The notes: a model not told the origin generated them from the letters alone. DNA of 64,000 nt from JALHMI01 sp964598535 (GCA_964598535.1 CAZRCI010000002.1:62001-126000); one strand, 5' to 3'. Counted from the stretch's first letter, positions 1 through 11,302 are shown. Translations and numbers: made by a program.

Positions 1-3000
1 GCGAAGCTTCAATTCGGCCGCGGTTGTTCTACCGCGGAAAGCGGCGGCCGGGGACCGAGTGCGAGCGCGTCGGCCGGGCTTCAATTCGGCCGCGGTTGTT
101 CTACCGCGGAAAGTGGGATGGAGGCGTCGTCGACGAGTCATGTGATCAGGCTTCAATTCGGCCGCGGTTGTTCTACCGCGGAAAGTTTCGGACAATTCGT
201 CCTCAGTGAGCAAAGGATTGTGCTTCAATTCGGCCGCGGTTGTTCTACCGCGGAAAGCAGGTAGCCGCCGCCCACCTTCTTCGTGTGAAAATAGCTTCAA
301 TTCGGCCGCGGTTGTTCTACCGCGGAAAGGTTGCGCGAGGTCGGCACCGGAAGCGAAGCCCTGCAAGCTTCAATTCGGCCGCGGTTGTTCTACCGCGGAA
401 AGTCGCGTGGGACAGGGGATACATCCTCGGACTGGAGGCGCTTCAATTCGGCCGCGGTTGTTCTACCGCGGAAAGGGCTTCGAGGCCGGCGAAGCCCTCG
501 CATTCGTCGATGCTTCAATTCGGCCGCGGTTGTTCTACCGCGGAAAGCCAGAACTTCCAGAACAAGTTGCAGACCCTATCTGGGCTTCAATTCGGCCGCG
601 GTTGTTCTACCGCGGAAAGTACAATGCCCCATAACTCGTGATACTGCTTAAAAGGCTTCAATTCGGCCGCGGTTGTTCTACCGCGGAAAGATGCGATCGC
701 CGAGTCGCTGTTCGTCCACCTCGACGCGCTTCAATTCGGCCGCGGTTGTTCTACCGCGGAAAGTAACATTTGTTAGCTTGACAAGCTGGGCCGCATCTCC
801 GCTTCAATTCGGCCGCGGTTGTTCTACCGCGGAAAGCCTGTCATTCACTACCGCACCGAACTGAAGTGGTTGGAGCTTCAATTCGGCCGCGGTTGTTCTA
901 CCGCGGAAAGGCTGGATGCGTTCGCATCTTCGCGCGATGCGGCCATGCTTCAATTCGGCCGCGGTTGTTCTACCGCGGAAAGGGTCAGTATGAGTGCCCG
1001 CCGGCCGCGGCCTGCAAGCTTCAATTCGGCCGCGGTTGTTCTACCGCGGAAAGGACCCGCCAGGCCGCGATTCATCGCGTCTGTGGCGGGCTTCAATTCG
1101 GCCGCGGTTGTTCTACCGCGGAAAGGGCGGAAAGCCGCAGCGACCCCAACAGCCTGCGGAAGGGCTTCAATTCGGCCGCGGTTGTTCTACCGCGGAAAGG
1201 CGGCTCGTCGCTCCGGATTGGCGACGGCGGGAATCTGCTTCAATTCGGCCGCGGTTGTTCTACCGCGGAAAGGCTCACGGGCTTCATGCGCCTCGCGAGT
1301 TTCTTTCCAGCTTCAATTCGGCCGCGGTTGTTCTACCGCGGAAAGCCGGCTCGGGGCTGAGGCCGCTCGGATCGGCTTTGCGCTTCAATTCGGCCGCGGT
1401 TGTTCTACCGCGGAAAGTCGGGTCGATTTTGTAGGTCGTTTCGATGGTACCTAGCTTCAATTCGGCCGCGGTTGTTCTACCGCGGAAAGCCGCAGCCGAA
1501 GAGGCACGATATAGAGATCGTCGCGGGCTTCAATTCGGCCGCGGTTGTTCTACCGCGGAAAGATCAATACGCCCTTTGCAATTATTTGTCCCGGGTTGCT
1601 TCAATTCGGCCGCGGTTGTTCTACCGCGGAAAGGATGCGAGCACGCACAAACGCATCATCGCTGCCACCCGCTTCAATTCGGCCGCGGTTGTTCTACCGC
1701 GGAAAGTCAAGCATACTTGGACGCATACCATGAGATGTACAAGCTTCAATTCGGCCGCGGTTGTTCTACCGCGGAAAGTCTTCGTTTCCAAATTCCTTGC
1801 GGCCGTTCGTGACGCTTCAATTCGGCCGCGGTTGTTCTACCGCGGAAAGGGATGCCTCCATTCGGAAACGACATCTGCATACCCTCGCTTCAATTCGGCC
1901 GCGGTTGTTCTACCGCGGAAAGCGCGATCGGCCTCGCGTAAGCGGTACTCGTGGATCGCGCTTCAATTCGGCCGCGGTTGTTCTACCGCGGAAAGGCGGG
2001 ATTTCGCCGAACAACCATTCGGCTGAGCGGGCTTCAATTCGGCCGCGGTTGTTCTACCGCGGAAAGCTCGAGCGTTACCAGCATGCCGCGGCCGCGCTCA
2101 AGGCTTCAATTCGGCCGCGGTTGTTCTACCGCGGAAAGGCCAATCTTGTCGATCAGTCGGCCGAGCCCCACGAAGCTTCAATTCGGCCGCGGTTGTTCTA
2201 CCGCGGAAAGATGTCATGGGAATCCAGCACTATACGTTTTGGGAATGCTTCAATTCGGCCGCGGTTGTTCTACCGCGGAAAGCATTCCTTCTTGCGCGAT
2301 CAGGTTAAGCGTCGAATAGCTTCAATTCGGCCGCGGTTGTTCTACCGCGGAAAGCATTCCCAGGACTTCTTTGGAAAAGTCGTAGAACGAGCTTCAATTC
2401 GGCCGCGGTTGTTCTACCGCGGAAAGAGGCCTCGCCGCCGGATCGTCGCCGCCGCGACCTCGAGCTTCAATTCGGCCGCGGTTGTTCTACCGCGGAAAGG
2501 TTTTCGCCTGAAAAATACCCCCAAAAACTCCCCTGCTTCAATTCGGCCGCGGTTGTTCTACCGCGGAAAGATTCGGCCCCAGCCTGCATGAGCTGTTCGA
2601 GGACTCGCTTCAATTCGGCCGCGGTTGTTCTACCGCGGAAAGGATTACCGGCTTCGTTTGAGCGTCCGCCCACTCACGGCTTCAATTCGGCCGCGGTTGT
2701 TCTACCGCGGAAAGAAACTCTTCGCCCGGCAGAATCCTGGTGAAGGGATAGCTTCAATTCGGCCGCGGTTGTTCTACCGCGGAAAGGCAGCTTCAGGACG
2801 GTTCCCACGCGCAGACCGCTGTAGCTTCAATTCGGCCGCGGTTGTTCTACCGCGGAAAGGGCCAGACCGGCAATCGCAACTCGCCACCGTGACGCGCTTC
2901 AATTCGGCCGCGGTTGTTCTACCGCGGAAAGCCGCCGGCTCGGAGGCGAAACCATTGCGCGCGCGGAGCTTCAATTCGGCCGCGGTTGTTCTACCGCGGA

Positions 3001-6000
3001 AAGCCGCGCGACGCGGAGAATCTTCCAGCGCGAAAAGTGAAGCTTCAATTCGGCCGCGGTTGTTCTACCGCGGAAAGTCCTTCTTAGCGACTAACGGTTT
3101 TTGGCGATGTCCAAGCTTCAATTCGGCCGCGGTTGTTCTACCGCGGAAAGGGTGGAGGTCGACCGGTGCCAATTCTTTGGGGACGCGCTTCAATTCGGCC
3201 GCGGTTGTTCTACCGCGGAAAGCGGTTGGTCACGTAGGACACTCCATAAGGCGGATCGGGCTTCAATTCGGCCGCGGTTGTTCTACCGCGGAAAGGCAAG
3301 CTGTGCGTGGCAATACGCGTCATCCGAAGAAGCTTCAATTCGGCCGCGGTTGTTCTACCGCGGAAAGTCCTTCTTAGCGAATAACGGTTTTCGGAGAATC
3401 CGAGCTTCAATTCGGCCGCGGTTGTTCTACCGCGGAAAGTCTCGCCGCTGGATGTCAAGAGAATCGAAGCCGAAATGCTTCAATTCGGCCGCGGTTGTTC
3501 TACCGCGGAAAGATGAAAGACCTTCATGCCTTGCGCTCCCGATTCAGGCTTCAATTCGGCCGCGGTTGTTCTACCGCGGAAAGCGAACACGATGATCCAG
3601 CGGCGCGAGGACATGGGTAGCTTCAATTCGGCCGCGGTTGTTCTACCGCGGAAAGCCACCAGCGAGAGGGCGGTATCTCGCGACCATGCGCAGCTTCAAT
3701 TCGGCCGCGGTTGTTCTACCGCGGAAAGGGCGCACGACGCGGCCGGCGAACACGCTCCCGTCCGCGCTTCAATTCGGCCGCGGTTGTTCTACCGCGGAAA
3801 GATCAACGCCAATGCCGAGTCGTTCCGCCTGCTATCGGCTTCAATTCGGCCGCGGTTGTTCTACCGCGGAAAGGCCGCCGGCTGGGCGAGATGGTCGCCG
3901 AGTACGGCGCGGCTTCAATTCGGCCGCGGTTGTTCTACCGCGGAAAGTCCCGCGAGTGGTGCGAAGGCGATTATTACGCGAGGCTTCAATTCGGCCGCGG
4001 TTGTTCTACCGCGGAAAGTCGGTTTCCATCGACGTACAAAGCACGATCAGCAGTGCTTCAATTCGGCCGCGGTTGTTCTACCGCGGAAAGATGCCGATCG
4101 CGCACCGGCCAAGGTCTTTCGCGGCGCGCTTCAATTCGGCCGCGGTTGTTCTACCGCGGAAAGGCAATCGCCGCCCAAGTAAAAGTCCTCGAAGCGGGCG
4201 CTTCAATTCGGCCGCGGTTGTTCTACCGCGGAAAGGTACGTTCACGCGATAAACAACAGCATTGAAGTTGTGGCTTCAATTCGGCCGCGGTTGTTCTACC
4301 GCGGAAAGCAAACATACGCTTTGCTGGGACAAAGGCGACCAGGGCTTCAATTCGGCCGCGGTTGTTCTACCGCGGAAAGGATTCCTCTCTCGCACACTCG
4401 TATTCGAGAGCGAGCTTCAATTCGGCCGCGGTTGTTCTACCGCGGAAAGCCGGCTACACGCAGGATTTTCGCGTGGTGCGCCCCGCTTCAATTCGGCCGC
4501 GGTTGTTCTACCGCGGAAAGGAGGCGAAAAAAGCAGTCGGCGAGTTCGTGGCCGGCTTCAATTCGGCCGCGGTTGTTCTACCGCGGAAAGATTCAACAGA
4601 ACCTTTAAAAGGTTCTGTTGAATTTGCTTCAATTCGGCCGCGGTTGTTCTACCGCGGAAAGTACGAATTGCGACATACCCAAACTGTGCAAATTACGGCT
4701 TCAATTCGGCCGCGGTTGTTCTACCGCGGAAAGTTCTTCACGGTCACTCCTAATCACGGCGGCGCGGGTGCTTCAATTCGGCCGCGGTTGTTCTACCGCG
4801 GAAAGGCGCCAGGCCTTCGCGGCCGCATCGCCAGAAGCCGGGCTTCAATTCGGCCGCGGTTGTTCTACCGCGGAAAGGCATCGAAAAAGCCGCGATGGGA
4901 CTCAGCAAGGAATTGCTTCAATTCGGCCGCGGTTGTTCTACCGCGGAAAGCTCCATATCGCATGGGCATGCATACCGCTGCCCACGGCTTCAATTCGGCC
5001 GCGGTTGTTCTACCGCGGAAAGGCGCACATGACCGGATTTAGGGGCTGAGCCTGAGAGTGCTTCAATTCGGCCGCGGTTGTTCTACCGCGGAAAGTTGCA
5101 GATTCTCGCGGTCGGCTTCCTGTGGATTGAGGCTTCAATTCGGCCGCGGTTGTTCTACCGCGGAAAGGCGGCGCATGACGCGCCCGCCGGCGACCGCATC
5201 GAAGGGCTTCAATTCGGCCGCGGTTGTTCTACCGCGGAAAGGTATAATCGCCTTGCGATGACGATGTTCGTCATCTGGCTTCAATTCGGCCGCGGTTGTT
5301 CTACCGCGGAAAGGGAGACTTCCAGTATCCCGGCCGTCTGCGAGATGCGCTTCAATTCGGCCGCGGTTGTTCTACCGCGGAAAGGAAGTGGTTGTCGGCG
5401 ACCTCTGAGTCTGGAATGAGCTTCAATTCGGCCGCGGTTGTTCTACCGCGGAAAGCGCCGAGCGGACCGTGCGGGCAGATCGTCCAGCAGGCTTCAATTC
5501 GGCCGCGGTTGTTCTACCGCGGAAAGTGGCCGTCGGCCATGATTCCACCCGCGCCACGTCGTGCTTCAATTCGGCCGCGGTTGTTCTACCGCGGAAAGAC
5601 TATCGAAGTCACTTGGCTCCCGGTGTGGGGCGAGCTTCAATTCGGCCGCGGTTGTTCTACCGCGGAAAGTCGTCGGCAGCCTTCTGGTAGTTGGCTACCC
5701 ACATGGCTTCAATTCGGCCGCGGTTGTTCTACCGCGGAAAGCATGTCAGTTCGCACGCACAAGGCCCTGATTGAACAGCTTCAATTCGGCCGCGGTTGTT
5801 CTACCGCGGAAAGGCTTATCGCCGAGCGCCGCCCTCCAGTCGTCTTTGGAGCTTCAATTCGGCCGCGGTTGTTCTACCGCGGAAAGTCGAATCGCGAGGT
5901 ATCTTGCGAGGCCATTGCGACGGCTTCAATTCGGCCGCGGTTGTTCTACCGCGGAAAGTAGCACGAACCCTTTCGTGTTAGGCCAGTCGAGCGGCTTCAA

Positions 6001-7900
6001 TTCGGCCGCGGTTGTTCTACCGCGGAAAGACGGAAACCCACGCACCTGCCCCTCTTCGTCGAGGTAGCTTCAATTCGGCCGCGGTTGTTCTACCGCGGAA
6101 AGCGAAAAATCGAAAAGGAGATTCGCAAATGGTGACGAGCTTCAATTCGGCCGCGGTTGTTCTACCGCGGAAAGCGTGCCGCCACAACTCGCCGAAGCGA
6201 TGACGGCGGCGCTTCAATTCGGCCGCGGTTGTTCTACCGCGGAAAGTCATTCCAATAAATGCAAGGCAAATCCTTTTGCAAGCTTCAATTCGGCCGCGGT
6301 TGTTCTACCGCGGAAAGGGTGGCGACGTACACGGGCACATCAAGAAGAACGATGGCTTCAATTCGGCCGCGGTTGTTCTACCGCGGAAAGAATGTGCTTG
6401 TTGCGGCCGAACGCCAGATGAGTCGAGGCTTCAATTCGGCCGCGGTTGTTCTACCGCGGAAAGAACGGAAACGCTAGTTGCTGCCCTTGCGGCTGGCGTG
6501 CTTCAATTCGGCCGCGGTTGTTCTACCGCGGAAAGTTAGGTTTTCAGGTCTTCCAATCACTTGTTTTTCGTTGCTTCAATTCGGCCGCGGTTGTTCTACC
6601 GCGGAAAGGAAGCTAGCTTCGTATGGCGAGCAGTTTACGCAATGCTTCAATTCGGCCGCGGTTGTTCTACCGCGGAAAGACATCGGCGGCAAAAGCTGAC
6701 GCACCGCCAGGCACGCTTCAATTCGGCCGCGGTTGTTCTACCGCGGAAAGGGGAGGTACTGATCATGTCGCAGCTTACGTTTCGCGTGCTTCAATTCGGC
6801 CGCGGTTGTTCTACCGCGGAAAGGCTATTGGCATGCAGTCTACCGGCCGCAATGCCGATCGCTTCAATTCGGCCGCGGTTGTTCTACCGCGGAAAGCAGC
6901 GCGGGCCGTGGCGCACGGTCCTGGTAGGCAGGCTTCAATTCGGCCGCGGTTGTTCTACCGCGGAAAGGTGACGCTGGCCCACCTACCGAGGCAATGGGAG
7001 CGGGGCTTCAATTCGGCCGCGGTTGTTCTACCGCGGAAAGGGCCCGGAGGCACGATTCGGTGCCCGCCCCAAAAGCTTCAATTCGGCCGCGGTTGTTCTA
7101 CCGCGGAAAGCACAACCCCTTTCCATGCACTTGCCCAGGGCCATGGCTTCAATTCGGCCGCGGTTGTTCTACCGCGGAAAGGTTCCCACGCGCAGACCGC
7201 TGTAAAACAGCACGAGCAAGCTTCAATTCGGCCGCGGTTGTTCTACCGCGGAAAGGACCTGTAGGGCGAATAGGCCCTTGAGCGACATGTAGCTTCAATT
7301 CGGCCGCGGTTGTTCTACCGCGGAAAGGATGTCGGCGCTGCGGGCTCCGTCGATTTGAAACTGCTTCAATTCGGCCGCGGTTGTTCTACCGCGGAAAGAA
7401 AAAAACCAATCGCGGCCCCGACGTGATCGTGCTGCTTCAATTCGGCCGCGGTTGTTCTACCGCGGAAAGCGAGAACCTGGCCGGCCCGCTCACCGAAGCG
7501 TTCTTGCTTCAATTCGGCCGCGGTTGTTCTACCGCGGAAAGCCAAGCTCGACATCGAACGCGACAAGGCCTTGGCCGCTTCAATTCGGCCGCGGTTGTTC
7601 TACCGCGGAAAGGCGGATCGGCTGGCCATCGCCGTGGGCAAGAGCCTGCTTCAATTCGGCCGCGGTTGTTCTACCGCGGAAAGCCGGCCGTGGCAAAACG
7701 GACAGGATTCACGCTAGTTGCTTCAATTCGGCCGCGGTTGTTCTACCGCGGAAAGGCAGCCGAGGGCATTGGCCACGAAAAAACGTATCGGGCTTCAATT
7801 CGGCCGCGGTTGTTCTACCGCGGAAAGGCCATACTGATGGATCGCGCTCAGCAGCGCTGCACTCGCTTCAATTCGGCCGCGGTTGTTCTACCGCGGAAAG
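1..7900 (-). CRISPR. CRISPR array, 110 repeats, truncated at the left window edge
   Basis: The first complete 36-bp repeat starts at 6 and the last ends at 7900. I counted 110 repeats and 109 complete spacers of 34-38 bp, and saw no repeat that departs from the consensus, even at the right end. On the minus strand the repeat begins CTTTCCGCGG and ends GAATTGAAGC. The ATTGAAGC-type end is typical of the spacer-proximal 3' end of type I repeats, so the array is probably transcribed on the minus strand, away from the cas genes. The repeat contains a 7-bp stem, CCGCGGT/ACCGCGG, around an AGAACA loop. Positions 1-5 are the end of another spacer, so the array continues to the left. The older spacers should lie to the left and the newer ones near 7900. 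Confidence 0.98.
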
Positions 7901-8137
7901 GCCGCTGTCGTAAATCCTTTGGCCGAAGTGCGCCAAATGTGCATTTGCGAGAGGCCGTGGGATATCGACGTCAGCGCGGCAATCGACCAGGTACATTATG
8001 GTTGTAAGTCTTTTCATTCGAATCACTTCATACGGTGCGAGCGAACCTGGGGAATCGCTGCCCACCTCGCCGCTCGCAAGCAGCCAAACAAATAATGGAC
8101 CCATCCAAGTACATTTGCCCTACCACACATTGGACCG
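7901..8137 (-). promoter_or_regulatory. Putative CRISPR leader
   Basis: This is the 237-bp gap between the perfect last repeat and the end of cas4-cas1. It has no repeat-like sequence and no convincing gene. Its place, on the side of the cas genes and upstream of the array when read on the minus strand, is where a leader with promoter and integration signals would lie. It is not conspicuously AT-rich. No promoter was identified with confidence. Confidence 0.5.
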
Positions 8138-9955
8138 CTAACGCGTCGTGAACACCGGATACGTTCCCAATTCGCCGGTCAACATGCGAGCCAGGAGCCT
8201 AGTCTGGATTTCTAGGATCCGCCGGTAGCTGACACGATACCCAAAAGCCGGGTGGGTGACCAGGGTATCCATTCGCTGCTCATAGGCGCGGAAGAACGCT
8301 TTTCGGCCGTTGGCCGTGAGCGCCACCGAGTTGCCAGCTTGGACGAAGTCGTTCGCCGAGACCATTCTCGTGTTGATTGCACTAAGCACCGCCGAGTCGG
8401 CAATCAGCGGCCGAAAAGGCTCCATCAGGTCGAGCGCTAGCGAGGCCCGCCCAAAGCGAGGCTGGTGGTAAAATCCCAAGAATGGATCGAATCCAACCGT
8501 GTGGCAGACGATGGTCAGATCTTTGCTCAGCACGCTGTAGGCCAGCGACATGAGGGCGTTCACAGGATCGCGCGGCGGCCGTCGATTGCGGTTGCTGAAG
8601 TCGAATGAGAACTCGCTTGCTTCAGACCGACTGGCCGGATCGCCAACTTTGATCATTCCTGAAAAACTCTGAAAGTAGTACCGCGCCGCATTTCCCTCAA
8701 TGCCGAGGAGTTCATCGAGGGAGGACGCCTGTTCCGCATCCTGCTGCATGTTCTTGAGCATCGCCAGCGCCGCTCGGGGCGGCTCAACATGGTTTCTTTG
8801 CAGCATGGTGCGTTGGTTGCGAATCTTACCGGCGGCCAGCGCCCGGGCGAGTCGTAGGCAAAAGCCTGGCACATCGGCCAACCGAAACTGCTCCCGTCGC
8901 AGATCGATATTCTTGGTACCCAACCCCTGTGTCACGCCATAGAACCAGCCGCCCTGTGAGAAATAGCTGATCGGCACCTCCTGTTCGCATAAGGCTTGAA
9001 TCGCCTGTGTCGTAAGCTGGATGTTGCCAAAAACGTTTAATTGGCAGATCTCGTTCATGCGAACTTCTTGCACCAACTTGTCTTTTTCGTGGAGCTTGAG
9101 CACGAACCCGCTCTTGCCCACGCGGAGTCCCTGCGTGTTGAGATAGAGTGGACGGAGGTCATCGCGGGCGGGAAGCAACCGGCGGATATCGCCATCAGGC
9201 GCCGGGATGTCGACGGCCTGGGCCTGCCGCGGCTCGCCAATGTCGAACAACATCCGTTGCAGCGGCAGTCCGGGACTATGAATCCGCAGGCTGGTGGTTT
9301 CGTCCGGCAGGCAAATTCCCACCAGCGAGCATCGTGGACATTTTGGGCTATCCACAAGCGGCGGTGGAATGCGACCCGAGACGGCCAATTCACGGGCTTC
9401 GTGAATTGCACGCAACGTGCTGCTGACCAGTGGTTCGTCAATTGGTACACGCACTCGTTGCTTGGTCGCGAAGTAGTATAAAACGCCTTCGTCGCAAAGA
9501 TAGCCATTGTCTCGCAGCACGAGGGCCTGCACGCAAATTTGTGCTCGATCCGCATCCCAGGCCTCGAGATCTCCCGTCGTGATGTTCTCCCGCGGTGAAC
9601 CGCGTTTGTAGTCGACCGGCGTGACACGTCCGTCATCCGCCTCGATGAGGTCGAGCTTTGCAATAAGCCGATGAGGCTCACTCGACAGCATCACGCTGCG
9701 TGAGTGGATGGTATCTGTCACCGAAAGCTCGGCCGCTGGAGCCAGTTCTCCCTTGCCTCCGTCGACCTTGGTGTGGCGAATTGCGCCTTCAACCGTTTCG
9801 CGATTGTGTGCGAATTGTCTTTCCACCCATTCGTAGAAAAACAAGCGAGGGCAATAAACATACTCGTTCACCATCCGGGCTTGAAGATAGTCGAGCGTCG
9901 AATCGGTCGAGGCGGCGGATCCATTGTCCGACGGATTGTGCGGGGCAGTGGACAT
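8138..9955 (-). CDS. cas4-cas1: Cas4-Cas1 fusion, CRISPR spacer acquisition
   Basis: A 605-residue fusion. The Cas4 part covers about residues 25-220: a first cysteine in YCPRLFFYEW (C35), the RecB-type nuclease motif VDYKRG (D115, K117) and the cysteine cluster CPRCSLVGIC (C206, C209, C215), which would bind an iron-sulphur cluster. The Cas1 integrase part covers about 265-600, with metal-binding residues E420 (IEGNAARYYF), H497 (FYHQPRFGR) and D509 in LALDLMEPFR. Known fusions of this kind occur in subtype I-G (formerly I-U) and in type V-B, where Cas4 helps to choose TTN-flanked prespacers and trims them. It lies 79 bp downstream of cas2 and is transcribed toward the array. All key residues are present, so the protein is probably active. 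Confidence 0.95.
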   Translation of the reverse strand: MSTAPHNPSDNGSAASTDSTLDYLQARMVNEYVYCPRLFFYEWVERQFAHNRETVEGAIRHTKVDGGKGELAPAAELSVTDTIHSRSVMLSSEPHRLIAKLDLIEADDGRVTPVDYKRGSPRENITTGDLEAWDADRAQICVQALVLRDNGYLCDEGVLYYFATKQRVRVPIDEPLVSSTLRAIHEARELAVSGRIPPPLVDSPKCPRCSLVGICLPDETTSLRIHSPGLPLQRMLFDIGEPRQAQAVDIPAPDGDIRRLLPARDDLRPLYLNTQGLRVGKSGFVLKLHEKDKLVQEVRMNEICQLNVFGNIQLTTQAIQALCEQEVPISYFSQGGWFYGVTQGLGTKNIDLRREQFRLADVPGFCLRLARALAAGKIRNQRTMLQRNHVEPPRAALAMLKNMQQDAEQASSLDELLGIEGNAARYYFQSFSGMIKVGDPASRSEASEFSFDFSNRNRRPPRDPVNALMSLAYSVLSKDLTIVCHTVGFDPFLGFYHQPRFGRASLALDLMEPFRPLIADSAVLSAINTRMVSANDFVQAGNSVALTANGRKAFFRAYEQRMDTLVTHPAFGYRVSYRRILEIQTRLLARMLTGELGTYPVFTTR

Positions 9956-10034
9956 GATCGTTTTTCAGGAAGGAATGTCCTGATTCCAGGAGTACGCTTG
10001 AGCAAATCGACAGAAAGTTCGCAGGCCGTGGCGG

Positions 10035-10325
10035 CTAGACCACAATGCACGGCGCGTCGAGGCTGGTATATGGAATTCCCAGCGAAGTGATGACGCGTTC
10101 GCCACGCCCGTCGCTGGGCCCAAGGTCGATAAACAGCACCTGGTCCTCGTTGTGCTTGATGATCTCAGAGAGGATATGGCGGCACTTGGCCAGATCGATT
10201 GGCGTGAACTGGCACTCGAAAATCGAGTACTGCAGGTGATCGCCAAAGTCTCGCATGACCTTGAAGACCTGCCGCAGCCGCTTGTCGTTGCAGATGTCGT
10301 AACAGACCAAGTAGGTATTTCGCAC
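10035..10325 (-). CDS. cas2: Cas2, CRISPR adaptation subunit
   Basis: A 96-residue protein of the usual Cas2 length. It begins MRNTYLVCYDICNDKRLRQV, the ferredoxin-like beta strand with the conserved aspartate (D10), followed by FKVMRDFGDHLQYSIFEC. Cas2 forms the dimeric core of the Cas1-Cas2 integrase that inserts spacers at the leader end of the array. The order on the minus strand is cas2, cas4-cas1, array; in most loci cas2 comes after cas1. There is no interference gene on its upstream side in this window. Confidence 0.95.
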   Translation of the reverse strand: MRNTYLVCYDICNDKRLRQVFKVMRDFGDHLQYSIFECQFTPIDLAKCRHILSEIIKHNEDQVLFIDLGPSDGRGERVITSLGIPYTSLDAPCIVV

Positions 10326-10951
10326 GGCAACCTCCCGGTAGAACGGAGCGGCATCCGTGCAAACTGAATAAGGCCACTCTAATTGGTGGGAAATTGCTAG
10401 TCTATGGTGCGGATTTGCAAGGGGCGAAATTGGGCATTCTGGCCGTCAATTGCTGCGCGCTGGCAGTCGGCGGGTGAGATCCGCCAAAGTCTACGAAAAC
10501 GCTCAAAATAAGTTCCTCCCTGGGGCCGATCGCCGGCATCTCGGCCCCAGGGGGGCAAATCAGGAGCATCAGGATCAATTGCCAAAGAACCAGGAGGCTT
10601 GCAAGCCAGAAGAACTTGAAAGTCGGATTGCCTCTCTTGCTGGGGGCAAAGAATCCGTTTGCGCGTTCCGTTCTTTTGCGGCCGAGGCCGGCGGCTTTTT
10701 TTAGGAGCCGCCCTTCTGGCTGATGCTACACGATTGTTTCGTCGGCGAAAACTTTTGGGTATCTGATCGGCAGGACCCCCGTGGGACGCGGCATTCGCTC
10801 CAAGTGTTGATGCCCAGGTGTTCTTGGAGACGCTGACGAGGATTCGCGAGATGGTTGTACCGCGGTGGGGATCCGTGGTTATTGCATTTGGCGTGGGCTG
10901 GGGGGCTCAGCTTGAGAAGGGACGCTGCGCTATGCAGGGCGAAGAAGGCCC
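10326..10951. other. Intergenic region upstream of cas2
   Basis: No convincing gene in 626 bp. It holds the strong hairpin at 10515-10555 and a weaker inverted repeat at 10690-10712 (GGCGGCT/AGCCGCC around a T-rich loop). The cas2 promoter should lie at its left end, but none was identified. Confidence 0.5.
10515..10555. repeat. Long GC-rich hairpin
   Basis: The arm CCCTGGGGCCGA (10518-10529) pairs perfectly with TCGGCCCCAGGG (10541-10552). Three more pairs, one of them G-T, extend the stem to 15 bp around an 11-nt loop. It has no T-tract, so it is not a classical terminator. It may be a REP-type element or a structured RNA segment. Confidence 0.6.
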
Positions 10952-11302
10952 TTAGGCGTGCGAAGAAGGACTATCGGGTTTGTTGGCGGCCCGGTCCATG
11001 CGAACAAGTTTGCGTTTGGCTTCCAGCCGGACACTGGCGGTAACTCCGGACGAGTCGAACAGCTCTTCCAGATCGCGGATCGCTTCTGCCCCGTTGTGCA
11101 TTGCGGAGTGAACTACGGCCCGATTGTAGAGTGCCATCGCACGAATGTCGGTGGGGGCATCGGCCAATTCAATGGCTGCGGCGTATTGTTCCAGGGCGGT
11201 TTTATGATCCTTCCTGTTGGCAGCTTCCATTCCCTGGCGGTAGCACATCAATGCCTGTTGCCGTCGCGACCATCGACCTCGTAGCCAGTCTATCAATTTC
11301 AT
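10952..11302 (-). CDS. Small TPR-repeat protein
   Basis: The start at 11302 (MKLIDWLRGRW, 116 residues) was chosen because the upstream extension of the frame looks non-coding and overlaps the kinase remnant. The central part has two TPR-like helical hairpins: YRQGMEAANRKDHKTALEQY with AAAIELA, then RAMALYNRAVVHSAMHNGAE with AIRDLEELF. TPR units mediate protein-protein contacts. There is no signal peptide or membrane segment, so it is probably cytoplasmic. Nothing nearby indicates a partner, and no specific function can be assigned. Confidence 0.65.
   Translation of the reverse strand: MKLIDWLRGRWSRRQQALMCYRQGMEAANRKDHKTALEQYAAAIELADAPTDIRAMALYNRAVVHSAMHNGAEAIRDLEELFDSSGVTASVRLEAKRKLVRMDRAANKPDSPSSHA

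Noticed and set aside
24..8104. Many overlapping reading frames through the CRISPR array, with repeating segments such as SIRPRLFYRGK
   Set aside because: They are translations of the CRISPR repeat, whose 36-bp length keeps frames open; they are not genes.
10450..10704. 84-codon plus-strand frame upstream of cas2
   Set aside because: It spans the strong hairpin and shows no protein-like pattern; probably chance.
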